Of a DNA stretch of 52,068 bases, positions 23,372-29,761 are shown piece after piece. The translations under genes and the position numbers were made by a program. How positions within the stretch are numbered: position 1 is the stretch's first letter; the number at the start of each line of letters is the position of its first letter. Source of the DNA: Bacteroidales bacterium (GTDB lineage Bacteria; Bacteroidota; Bacteroidia; Bacteroidales; UBA932); NCBI GenBank assembly GCA_017450165.1, contig JAFSWO010000079.1:1-52068 (forward strand), in the 5' to 3' direction. The notes beneath the pieces are model-generated. The model searched no databases. It saw only the letters and a program-made list of their open reading frames with translations, and had not been told where the DNA came from.

Positions 23372-24532
23372 ATGAATCTGTCGGAACTCACATTGAACCG
23401 GGAAGGGCTGGCTGCTGCCATTGCCTGCGAGGACCCTGCATTTGAGGCAGCTCTCCGCGAGGAGGCGTACCGCATCAAGGTAGCCACCATCGGCCCCGAG
23501 GTTTATCTGCGGGGACTGATTGAGATTTCAAATATCTGCGCCAAAAACTGTCTGTACTGCGGTATCCGCCGGGATATCCGCTGCCAGCGCTATGAACTTT
23601 CAGAGGATGAAGCGCTTGCAACGGCCCGGATTGCCGCGCAGAGGCGCTTCGGCTCCGTGGTGATCCAGGGTGGCGAGCGCACGGATGCGGCTTTTATCCG
23701 CAAGATTACCCGTCTGCTGAAGGCCATCAAGGCCATTGACACGGGGGAAGATCCGCCGCTTGGGGTTACCCTTTCCCTCGGCGAACAGACCCGCGAGGTG
23801 TATGAGGAGTGGTTCGATGCCGGGGCGCACCGTTACCTGCTGCGCATCGAGGCCACCAATCCCGACCTGTATCACAAGATTCATCCGAACGATCCCCTGC
23901 ACTCCTACGACCGCAGGCTGCAGGCCCTGTACGATTTGAAAGAGATTGGCTATCAGGCCGGTACGGGAGCGATGATCGGGATGCCGTTCCAGCGGGCAGA
24001 GGATATGGCGGACGACCTTCTGTTCTACAAGAAGTTCGATGCACCGATGGTGGGTATGGGGCCTTACAATCCCCATCCGGAAACGCCGCTGACACTCACG
24101 GGGGCGCCCTACCCTTCCGCCGAAAGGCGTTTCGCGCTCGGGCTCAAGATGATTGCGCTGCTGCGCCTGCTGATGCCGGATATCAATATCGCCGCCGCCA
24201 CGGCGTTGGAGGTTCTGGATCCCCGTGGACGCGAAAAGGGCATCCTTTCCGGGGCTAACGTCATCATGCCCAACATTACTCCCGAGGAGCAGATGGTCAA
24301 GTACAATCTGTACGACCGCAAGACCCTGCTGCGCGATTGCCCGTCTTCTGTCGAACCGGAGAAGAGAGACAAACATATCTGCGCCAACTGTGTGTTTCCT
24401 TTATGTTCCCTGGGAAATGACATTGCCGGCCGGAAGATCATCATCGGCTACGGCCGCTGGGGCGATTCCAAGCACTTTTCATCTGCGCTTCGCCCAGGTG
24501 TTGGCAAGCACGATGATCACAATAGCCAGTAA
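23372..24532 (+). CDS. hydE: [FeFe]-hydrogenase maturase HydE-like radical SAM enzyme
   Basis: Encodes 386 residues. The radical SAM motif CAKNCLYC (Cys56, Cys60, Cys63) is preceded by LRGLIEISN and followed by CGIRRDIRCQRYELS, both typical of HydE. VIQGGE, RIEATNPDLYHKIHP and GTGAMIGMPFQ complete the barrel. HICANCVFPLC near the C-terminus could hold a second Fe-S cluster as in some HydE proteins. HydE works with HydF and HydG to build the H-cluster of [FeFe] hydrogenase; none of these, nor a hydrogenase, is in the window. The last 54 bases overlap the convergent DUF3784 gene, and the final dozen residues look unrelated to the family, so the stop may have been acquired by read-through. Confidence 0.9.
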   Translation: MNLSELTLNREGLAAAIACEDPAFEAALREEAYRIKVATIGPEVYLRGLIEISNICAKNCLYCGIRRDIRCQRYELSEDEALATARIAAQRRFGSVVIQGGERTDAAFIRKITRLLKAIKAIDTGEDPPLGVTLSLGEQTREVYEEWFDAGAHRYLLRIEATNPDLYHKIHPNDPLHSYDRRLQALYDLKEIGYQAGTGAMIGMPFQRAEDMADDLLFYKKFDAPMVGMGPYNPHPETPLTLTGAPYPSAERRFALGLKMIALLRLLMPDINIAAATALEVLDPRGREKGILSGANVIMPNITPEEQMVKYNLYDRKTLLRDCPSSVEPEKRDKHICANCVFPLCSLGNDIAGRKIIIGYGRWGDSKHFSSALRPGVGKHDDHNSQ

Positions 24533-24775
24533 GGTAAGGGCGGAAAAGAAGATCGTCGTCGCCAGATCTTTGTCCTTCAGAAGGTAAAGGAAGAAAAGTG
24601 CGGCAATCCCAAAGTGGAAGATGGCGACGAGTAAGCGTAGTCGTTCGATGATGACTCTCCGCTTTTGTTCCGGAGAGGCCGTGTTGTAACCGGCGATGAA
24701 ACCGTCGCCCTTGCCACGGAGATAAACGAGCCCCATCAGGGCCGTCAAGGCGGCTACGATAATGATCCAGACCAT
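24479..24775 (-). CDS. DUF3784-like small membrane protein
   Basis: Encodes 98 residues. Three hydrophobic segments surround YLRGKGDGFIAGYNTASPEQK, the signature of DUF3784, a small integral membrane family of unknown function in Firmicutes and Bacteroidota. The ATG at 24775 is preferred to a TTG four codons upstream. Its 3' end overlaps the end of hydE on the other strand by 54 bases. A perfect TATCTTTG lies 26 bases before the start. Confidence 0.83.
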   Translation of the reverse strand: MVWIIIVAALTALMGLVYLRGKGDGFIAGYNTASPEQKRRVIIERLRLLVAIFHFGIAALFFLYLLKDKDLATTIFFSALTLLAIVIIVLANTWAKRR

Positions 24776-24800
24776 GTTAGGGTGCAAGGTTTAGTTCAAG

Positions 24801-24832
24801 CAAAGATAATGTTTTTCTTTTCATTATCTTTG
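24801..24832. promoter_or_regulatory. Divergent -7 elements for the DUF3784 and CWC genes
   Basis: Both strands carry the identical element TATCTTTG: minus strand at 24801-24808 (26 bases before ATG 24775) and plus strand at 24825-24832 (8 bases before ATG 24840). The plus-strand mRNA would have a leader of only a few bases. Confidence 0.5.
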
Positions 24833-24839
24833 TAGAGTC

Positions 24840-25016
24840 ATGAAAAAGATTTGTCCACGCTGCGGAGCGGAGTTCGAGTGCCTACACGGTGAACGGATGC
24901 AGGACTGCCACTGTGCCCACGTGCGTCTTTCCAGAGAACAGCTCGCTTGGCTGGGCGCCCACTACGATGGTTGCCTCTGTCACGACTGCCTTCTGACGAT
25001 TCAGGCCAAAAAGTAA
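24840..25016 (+). CDS. Small cysteine-rich CWC protein
   Basis: A 58-residue frame from ATG 24840 to TAA 25014-25016. Eight cysteines (5, 8, 14, 23, 25, 45, 47, 50) lie in the pattern CPRCG, C, CHC and CLCHDC, with a conserved LGAHYDGCLC segment. This is the Cys-rich CWC family, small probable zinc-binding proteins of unknown role. It begins right behind a perfect TAnnTTTG promoter element. The tRNA-side palindromic element starts 58 bases after its stop. Confidence 0.8.
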   Translation: MKKICPRCGAEFECLHGERMQDCHCAHVRLSREQLAWLGAHYDGCLCHDCLLTIQAKK

Positions 25017-25032
25017 ACACTGCGGAGGCGGA

Positions 25033-25057
25033 GGATTGCTCGCGGAGCTCGCGATCC
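25033..25057. repeat. Small inverted repeat behind the CWC gene
   Basis: GGAT (25033-25036) can pair with ATCC (25054-25057), and CGCG (25041-25044) with CGCG (25050-25053), around GAGCT. There is no T-run, so this is not a canonical terminator. It lies just outside the larger palindromic element. Confidence 0.35.
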
Positions 25058-25074
25058 TTGGGTGGGGAGCTTTA

Positions 25075-25207
25075 CAAAGAGCAAAAGTGAGCGCACCGCA
25101 GAGCGGTGCAAGCTGTTTTCTATTTCCGAGCCGCGCGAAAGCTAGCTTTCGGCTCGGCTCGGAAATAGAAAAAGCAGGACTTGCGTCCTGCTCACTTTTG
25201 ATCTTTG
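25075..25207. repeat. Multi-branched palindromic element abutting tRNA-fMet
   Basis: A nested structure of 133 bases. The outer stem pairs 25075-25092 with 25190-25207 (17 of 18 positions; single mismatch at 25081/25201). Inside it are three perfect hairpins: GCACCGC/GCGGTGC (25093-25099 with 25103-25109), an 18-bp stem (25116-25133 with 25155-25172) topped by CGAAAGC/GCTTTCG (25136-25142, 25145-25151), and GCAGGAC/GTCCTGC (25174-25180 with 25185-25191, sharing two bases with the outer stem). The element ends exactly at the base next to the 3' end of the tRNA gene. It has no coding signal. It could be a structured RNA co-transcribed with the tRNA, a REP/MITE-like element, or a remnant attachment site. 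Confidence 0.8.
25169..25191 (-). terminator. Probable intrinsic terminator for tRNA-fMet
   Basis: Read on the minus strand, GCAGGAC - GCAA - GTCCTGC forms a 7-bp stem capped by a GNRA-type GCAA tetraloop and is followed by TTTTT. It begins 16 bases after the tRNA 3' end and forms one arm of the palindromic element. Confidence 0.65.
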
Positions 25208-25279
25208 TAGCGGGGGGAGGATTCGAACCTCCGACCTCCGGGTTATGAGCCCGACAAGCTACCACTGCTCTACCCCGCG
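25208..25279 (-). tRNA. Initiator tRNA-fMet (anticodon CAT)
   Basis: The minus strand folds into a full cloverleaf: acceptor CGCGGGG/CCCCGC, D stem GAGC/GCTT, anticodon loop CTCATAA, and T arm GGAGG-TTCGAAT-CCTCC. Initiator hallmarks are present: no Watson-Crick pair between positions 1 and 72 (C1, U72), three consecutive G:C pairs in the anticodon stem (GGG/CCC), and an A11:U24 pair in the D stem. The discriminator is A73 at 25208. CCA is not encoded. It has its own promoter and a terminator-like hairpin behind it. Confidence 0.93.
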
Positions 25280-25293
25280 ATGTATTGAGGGCG

Positions 25294-25325
25294 CAAAGAT
25301 AGGGTCTTTTCGGGAAACTTCCAAA
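25294..25325 (-). promoter_or_regulatory. Promoter of tRNA-fMet
   Basis: On the minus strand TTTG (plus coordinates 25322-25325) is followed after 20 bases by TATCTTTG (25294-25301), a full Bacteroidota promoter 14 bases before the tRNA 5' end. Confidence 0.75.
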
Positions 25326-25327
25326 TT

Positions 25328-25903
25328 TTATAGGCTTCCCTCCTCCTGGAGGCGGTTGAAGCAGGCGCGGCAGATGGGCTCGTAGATGTCTTTTTCGCCC
25401 AGTTCCACCAGTTTGTCACTCTTGGAGAGGCGGTGGGAATACATGGCCAAATCACCGCAGCGGACGCAGATGGCGTGGACCTTGGTGACGTCGTCGGCGA
25501 CAGCCATCAGGGCCGGCATCGGGCCGAAGGGTTTGCCCAGGTAGTCCATATCCAGACCGGCGACAATCACGCGGACACCGCGACGGGCCAGTTCCACGGC
25601 CACATCGACGATTCCCTGATCAAAGAACTGAGCCTCGTCAATACCGATAACCCGTGCATCGCCCGCCTGTGCCAGGATGTCTGCCGAACCGGCAACGGGA
25701 GTGGATGCGATCGCCTTCGCGTCGTGCGAGACCACATCGCTTGCGGAGTAGCGGACATCGATTTGCGGTTTGAAAATCTTGATGCTCAGATTGGCAAAGA
25801 CGGCGCGCCGCATTCGACGGATGAGTTCTTCTGTCTTTCCAGAAAACATCGAACCACAGACAACTTCAATGCGACCGGTATTTTTTGCGCTTTCGATAAA
25901 CAT
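25328..25903 (-). CDS. tdk: Thymidine kinase (type II)
   Basis: Encodes 191 residues. The P-loop GSMFSGKT (17-24), the metal/catalytic [21 protein letters not shown] and the zinc-binding pairs CVRC and CRAC define the type II thymidine kinase, which phosphorylates thymidine (and deoxyuridine) to the monophosphate with ATP. It is the cytosolic salvage route to dTMP. Length and motifs are complete. It is divergent from rsmI. Confidence 0.97.
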   Translation of the reverse strand: MFIESAKNTGRIEVVCGSMFSGKTEELIRRMRRAVFANLSIKIFKPQIDVRYSASDVVSHDAKAIASTPVAGSADILAQAGDARVIGIDEAQFFDQGIVDVAVELARRGVRVIVAGLDMDYLGKPFGPMPALMAVADDVTKVHAICVRCGDLAMYSHRLSKSDKLVELGEKDIYEPICRACFNRLQEEGSL

Positions 25904-25910
25904 TTTTGAC

Positions 25911-25948
25911 TACTTTTGTGGAGTGACAGTTAACAGGTCACAAAGATA
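25911..25948. promoter_or_regulatory. Overlapping divergent -7 elements between tdk and rsmI
   Basis: TACTTTTG on the plus strand (25911-25918) lies 36 bases before the rsmI ATG. TATCTTTG on the minus strand (25941-25948) lies 37 bases before the tdk ATG. They point toward each other's gene start region, so the two transcripts would have complementary 5' ends of about 20 bases. Confidence 0.45.
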
Positions 25949-25954
25949 GAAAAA

Positions 25955-26671
25955 ATGTCGAAACTCTACATCGTCCCGACTCCGGTGGGCAACCTCGAAG
26001 ATATCACCCTCCGCGCCATCCGCATCCTGAAAGAGGCGGACCTGATCCTTGCGGAGGATACCCGGACGAGCTCGGTACTGCTCAAGCGCTTTGAGATCGG
26101 CACCCACATGGAGGCGCACCACAAGTTCAACGAGCACAAGACGGTAGAGAATCTGCGCGACCGCATCCTGGCAGGCAGCACCGTAGCGCTCATCAGCGAC
26201 GCCGGCACGCCCGGTATCTCCGACCCCGGCTTCCTGCTCGTCCGCACCTGTGTAGAAGCTGGCATTGAAGTGGAGACCCTCCCCGGCCCCACCGCCCTGA
26301 TTCCGGCGCTGGTCAATTCGGGTTTTCCCTGCGACCGCTTCTGCTTTGAGGGATTTCTGCCGGTCAAGAAAGGGCGCCAGACGCGGCTTAAAGCGCTTGC
26401 CGGCGAAGAACGGACCATGATCTTCTATGAATCTCCGTTCCGGCTGGTCAAGACGCTGGGGCAATTCATCGAAGTATTCGGGCCGGAGCGACCTGCCTCC
26501 GTCTCCCGGGAGATTTCCAAACTTCACGACACCACGCACCGTGGTACTCTGCAGGAACTGTTTAACTACTTTATCCAACACGAACCCAAAGGCGAAATCG
26601 TACTGACCGTCAAAGGAGGGAAGACAAATGAAACAGAAAGAGAGAGACGGGAGGAAGAAACGCTTGACTGA
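25955..26671 (+). CDS. rsmI: 16S rRNA (cytidine-1402-2'-O)-methyltransferase RsmI
   Basis: Encodes 238 residues. LYIVPTPVGNLEDIT, AEDTRTSSVLLKRF, LISDAGTPGISDPG, LPGPTALIPALVNSGF and FYESPFRLVKTL are the canonical RsmI blocks. The enzyme uses SAM to 2'-O-methylate C1402 in the decoding centre of 16S rRNA. The 3' end overlaps the next gene by 44 bases and carries its Shine-Dalgarno-like AGGAGGG. Confidence 0.96.
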   Translation: MSKLYIVPTPVGNLEDITLRAIRILKEADLILAEDTRTSSVLLKRFEIGTHMEAHHKFNEHKTVENLRDRILAGSTVALISDAGTPGISDPGFLLVRTCVEAGIEVETLPGPTALIPALVNSGFPCDRFCFEGFLPVKKGRQTRLKALAGEERTMIFYESPFRLVKTLGQFIEVFGPERPASVSREISKLHDTTHRGTLQELFNYFIQHEPKGEIVLTVKGGKTNETERERREEETLD

Positions 26672-27560
26672 GGGTGCGGCCAACGGGGCCGTCGCCCTGA
26701 TTTTCCTGATTATCGGTTTCCAGCTGGCGATCTTCGTCATGAAGGTGCTGCAACGCCCCGCTGCGCCCGAAGCAGTTGTCAGCGAGATGCCCGAGGCGCG
26801 GCGCGATTCTCCGGCCGGCGGGACGGACAAGCCCTCCCGGGAGAGTCCCGCCTTTCCGGAAGAACCTCAAAAAAGTCCACTCGGCGGCTATAAGACGCCG
26901 GCCACGGCGGGGACGACGGCGGCCGTGGTGGAATCGCGCAAGCCGCGCCGGGTGGAATCGTTCCGCTTCAACCCCAACACCGTCACCCGCGAAGAACTCG
27001 TCCGGCTCGGCCTGAGCGAACGGCAGGCGGAAGTCATTGAGCATTACCGCGAAAAGGGTGGCCAATTCCGCTCTAAGTCCGACTTCGCCAAAATGTACGT
27101 GGTTTCCGACAGCCTGTTTGATCGTCTCGAACCATTTATTGATATCCCCAAACTCGAGCTGAATTCAGCCGACAGCGCCGCCCTGGTAGAACTGCGCGGA
27201 ATCGGGCCGTATTACGCGCAGCGGATTTTGAGCTACCGCGACTCGCTGGGCGGGTATTATACCACCGAACAGCTGTTGGAGATTCGGGGAATAGACAGCA
27301 GCCGCTATGCCGGACTGGCCGAGAGCATTCGGGCGGATTCGACCCGGATTCACCCGCTGCGCATCTGGGAACTGCCCGAGGACAGCCTGGCCCGTCATCC
27401 GTATCTGGGAAAGCAGGCCGCCCGCAGCATAGCGCGCTACCGACGAGTCTATGCGACGGAGCCGCTGAAGAAGGATCGGTTTACCCTGGAGGCGCTCGTA
27501 GAAGAGAATATTCTCACCCCGGAGCGAGCAAGGAAGCTAAGACCCTATTACTGTGAATAA
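26628..27560 (+). CDS. Membrane-anchored helix-hairpin-helix protein (ComEA-like repeats)
   Basis: Encodes 310 residues. A basic N-terminus and a single membrane helix (about 20-42) are followed by a Pro-rich linker to about residue 100. The C-terminal part has several helix-hairpin-helix units: NPNTVTREELVRLGLSERQAEVI, LNSADSAALVELRGIGPYYAQRIL and LLEIRGIDSSRYAGL. Such units bind DNA non-specifically, as in ComEA, though the build with three or more units is particular to Bacteroidota. A role in DNA uptake is possible; dprA lies 20 kb away. AGGAGGG about 10 bases before the ATG lies within rsmI, with which it overlaps. Confidence 0.8.
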   Translation: MKQKERDGRKKRLTEGAANGAVALIFLIIGFQLAIFVMKVLQRPAAPEAVVSEMPEARRDSPAGGTDKPSRESPAFPEEPQKSPLGGYKTPATAGTTAAVVESRKPRRVESFRFNPNTVTREELVRLGLSERQAEVIEHYREKGGQFRSKSDFAKMYVVSDSLFDRLEPFIDIPKLELNSADSAALVELRGIGPYYAQRILSYRDSLGGYYTTEQLLEIRGIDSSRYAGLAESIRADSTRIHPLRIWELPEDSLARHPYLGKQAARSIARYRRVYATEPLKKDRFTLEALVEENILTPERARKLRPYYCE

Positions 27561-27563
27561 TAC

Positions 27564-27594
27564 TTGCTCGCTTCAATTATTCTTTCTACATTTG
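27564..27594 (+). promoter_or_regulatory. Promoter of the first BspA-like lipoprotein gene
   Basis: TTG (27564-27566) and TACATTTG (27587-27594) are separated by 20 bases. The ATG at 27602 is only 7 bases behind, so the leader should be about 4 bases. Confidence 0.7.
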
Positions 27595-27601
27595 CAAGCA
27601 T

Positions 27602-29557
27602 ATGAAGCGTTTTTCAGGGTTTCTCGTTCTGCTGGCCATTCTGCTTGCCGGCTGCGCGAAGACTGGTCCGGAGCAACCGGGGCTGTCCGACCGCACATTG
27701 GTGCGTGCCAGCATTGAATCGACGGACGCTTCGCGCGCCACCTTTGACCGGGTTACCTACTGCCAGCTGTGGCGCGAAGGCGACCGGATTTCCATCTTCG
27801 ATCAGTCGGGCAACACCCCCTTCGAACTGCAGAGCGGCGCCGGCACGGCAAGCGGCACCTTCCAGTCTGATATCCATCTTGAAGAGAACTCCGTCTACTA
27901 CGCGCTCTATCCCTATTCCGAATATGCGACCCTCAAGGGCACGCTCATCAAAACCCGGTATCCGGATACGCTGCGCTATGATCCCTCCTCCGGCTGTGCG
28001 CTCGGTGGCAATCTGATGGTGGCTAAGAGCAACGGTACCGACTTCACCTTTTACAATGCAGCCACCTTTATCGAACTGCAGATTACCGGATCGGATGTCA
28101 TCACGGGCATCACGGTGACCGGCAACAACGGAGAAACCGTAGCCGGGGATGCTACGATCGCCCTTTCCAGCAGCGGCGTCTCCTCCCTTACGATTGACAA
28201 GGCGAATGGCGCCACCTCCCTGTTCGTGGACTGTGGGGAAGGAATCGCCCTCTCGGATACCCCCTCCATCATCAACATTGCGGTAGCACCCGTTTTCAAG
28301 AACGGTTTCACGCTGCACTTCAATACACGCAGCCAGCGCTTTCTGACCCGGCGCAGCAGCAACCCCACTGTGCTCAACACGGTGCTGCAGATGCCGCTCT
28401 TCCAGTACGAAGGTACCTCCTACGCAACCCTGACGACCGGATCCGACTTCAACGCCCGCATCAAGAATCTGGCAAATGGAACGACCAACGCCACCTCCAG
28501 CACCGATAACACCTCCATCACCTGTGTCGCCTTTGAAACCGGCGCAAATCTGAGTGACATCCCCAACGGGGTGGATGTGAGTGCCGACGGAGACGGTTCG
28601 ATCCTGGCCGTTTTCGATAAAGGGACCGTCACGGTCAAAACCTCCTGCGATTACATCAAAACCGGGACGAGCGGCAGCTATATCTTCTCCCGGCTGAAAG
28701 CGCTCACCTCGCTACAGCATCCGGAAAAACTGCTGACCGACGAAGCGACCACGATGCGCAACATGTTCCACTACTGCGTCGCCTTGAAAACCATCGACGT
28801 CAGTTGGGTCCATACGGACAATGTTATCAACATCACCAGTTTCTTCAACCACTGCGAAGGATTGACCGCTGTCGATATCAGCGCATGGAACCCCGCAAAG
28901 GTTACCGAACTCAGTTACCTGTTCAACGCCTGCGGCAATTGCAAGTCCATCACGCTGGGCGAAAACTTCAAGCAGATCAAGGCTCCCTCCTACTACTGCC
29001 TGTTCCTCAGCTGCAAATCGCTGACGAGCGTGGATGAAGAAAACCTCAACTTCTCCGCTACCACCAACATCAACAAGCTGTTCAGCCAGTGCTCCGCCCT
29101 CACGGAACTGGATTTCAGTGCTGCTGACGCCCCTTCACTGGCGAAGGCCGACTCCGCTTTCTATAATTGCAGCAACCTCGAGCGGGTGAATCTCGCGGGC
29201 TTCAACACGCGCAGCGCCACCCACTTGCGGCACTTCTTCAACGGCTGCAACAGTCTCTCCGAGGTTTCCCTCGGTTCCGACTTCCTGCTGACGGCAACCA
29301 ACCGGGCAAACTTCTTCCCGACCTTGAGTGCTATCCAGCCCACCGCACCCAGCTGCTGGAAACTCCCGCTCACCGCGGCACAGACCCTGATCAAAGAGTA
29401 CAACAACGCGGCAGCAGCCCTGCTGGCCGGCAAACTGGTACTGCAGAATGCCTCCGGCAATAACTACCTCTATAAAGACTCGTCCGGCGCGTTCGTCATC
29501 CCAACCGAGCTGGATTCCTCAGATTCCGTCATGACTCTGACTGTTTGCGAACCATAA
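27602..29557 (+). CDS. Surface lipoprotein with fimbrillin-like N-domain and DUF285/BspA-like repeats (paralogue 1)
   Basis: Encodes 651 residues. MKRFSGFLVLLAILLAGC gives a lipobox with Cys18. The N-terminal 250 residues look like the fimbrillin/Mfa-like beta domain of Bacteroidota surface proteins (SRATFDR, LWREGDRISIFD, FELQSGAGTASGTF). From about residue 383 to 563 there are DUF285-type leucine-rich units with the pattern MxxxFxxCxxLxxxDxSxW (for example MRNMFHYCVALKTIDVSW and FFNHCEGLTAVDISAW). The end has LQNASGNNYLYKDSSG. It is probably exported to the cell surface as a binding or adhesive protein. The gene at 29762 is a paralogue of the same layout. The two flank a 44-residue peptide gene. 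Confidence 0.83.
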   Translation: MKRFSGFLVLLAILLAGCAKTGPEQPGLSDRTLVRASIESTDASRATFDRVTYCQLWREGDRISIFDQSGNTPFELQSGAGTASGTFQSDIHLEENSVYYALYPYSEYATLKGTLIKTRYPDTLRYDPSSGCALGGNLMVAKSNGTDFTFYNAATFIELQITGSDVITGITVTGNNGETVAGDATIALSSSGVSSLTIDKANGATSLFVDCGEGIALSDTPSIINIAVAPVFKNGFTLHFNTRSQRFLTRRSSNPTVLNTVLQMPLFQYEGTSYATLTTGSDFNARIKNLANGTTNATSSTDNTSITCVAFETGANLSDIPNGVDVSADGDGSILAVFDKGTVTVKTSCDYIKTGTSGSYIFSRLKALTSLQHPEKLLTDEATTMRNMFHYCVALKTIDVSWVHTDNVINITSFFNHCEGLTAVDISAWNPAKVTELSYLFNACGNCKSITLGENFKQIKAPSYYCLFLSCKSLTSVDEENLNFSATTNINKLFSQCSALTELDFSAADAPSLAKADSAFYNCSNLERVNLAGFNTRSATHLRHFFNGCNSLSEVSLGSDFLLTATNRANFFPTLSAIQPTAPSCWKLPLTAAQTLIKEYNNAAAALLAGKLVLQNASGNNYLYKDSSGAFVIPTELDSSDSVMTLTVCEP

Positions 29558-29571
29558 TCCAAAAAAAAACG

Positions 29572-29579
29572 TACTTTTG
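29572..29579 (+). promoter_or_regulatory. -7 element before the 44-residue peptide gene
   Basis: TACTTTTG matches TAnnTTTG, 35 bases before ATG 29615. A TTTG at 29544-29547 is 24 bases upstream, longer than the usual spacing. It would drive the peptide gene and the lipoprotein gene behind it. Confidence 0.45.
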
Positions 29580-29614
29580 CACTGGTTTATTTCCGTCAAA
29601 CAAATAGCTATTCA

Positions 29615-29749
29615 ATGAAACAAACCTATTTACGCCCTGAAACGGAGCTTCAGTTCCTTACCATGGAATCGAACGCTTGTACGACCACCAGCGGTGGTAA
29701 TGAAAACTATACGCCGATCGGCGGTATCTGGGATTCCATTAACTTTTAA
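29615..29749 (+). CDS. 44-residue peptide of unknown function
   Basis: The frame runs from ATG 29615 to TAA 29747-29749, with start and stop separated by 12 bases from the next ATG. The sequence begins MKQTYLRPETELQFLTMES and continues with a Thr/Ser/Gly/Asn-rich end (ACTTTSGGNEN, then PIGGIWDSINF). There is no signal peptide, and it has one Cys. The opening K-x-T-Y-x-x-P-x-T-E followed by a Gly-rich end recalls a class of short Bacteroidales peptides encoded next to surface lipoprotein genes, whose role is not established. A leader peptide, RiPP-like precursor or small regulatory protein are possibilities; nothing decides between them. Confidence 0.6.
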   Translation: MKQTYLRPETELQFLTMESNACTTTSGGNENYTPIGGIWDSINF

Positions 29750-29761
29750 TTGCAACGTACC

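Noticed and set aside
25036..25248. A 70-codon plus-strand frame over the palindromic element and tRNA
   Set aside because: Same reason: it runs into a clear tRNA gene and has no start context.
24882..25265. A 127-codon frame across the CWC gene end, the palindromic element and the tRNA gene on the minus strand
   Set aside because: It translates a tRNA and inverted repeats; the CWC frame and the tRNA explain the sequence better.
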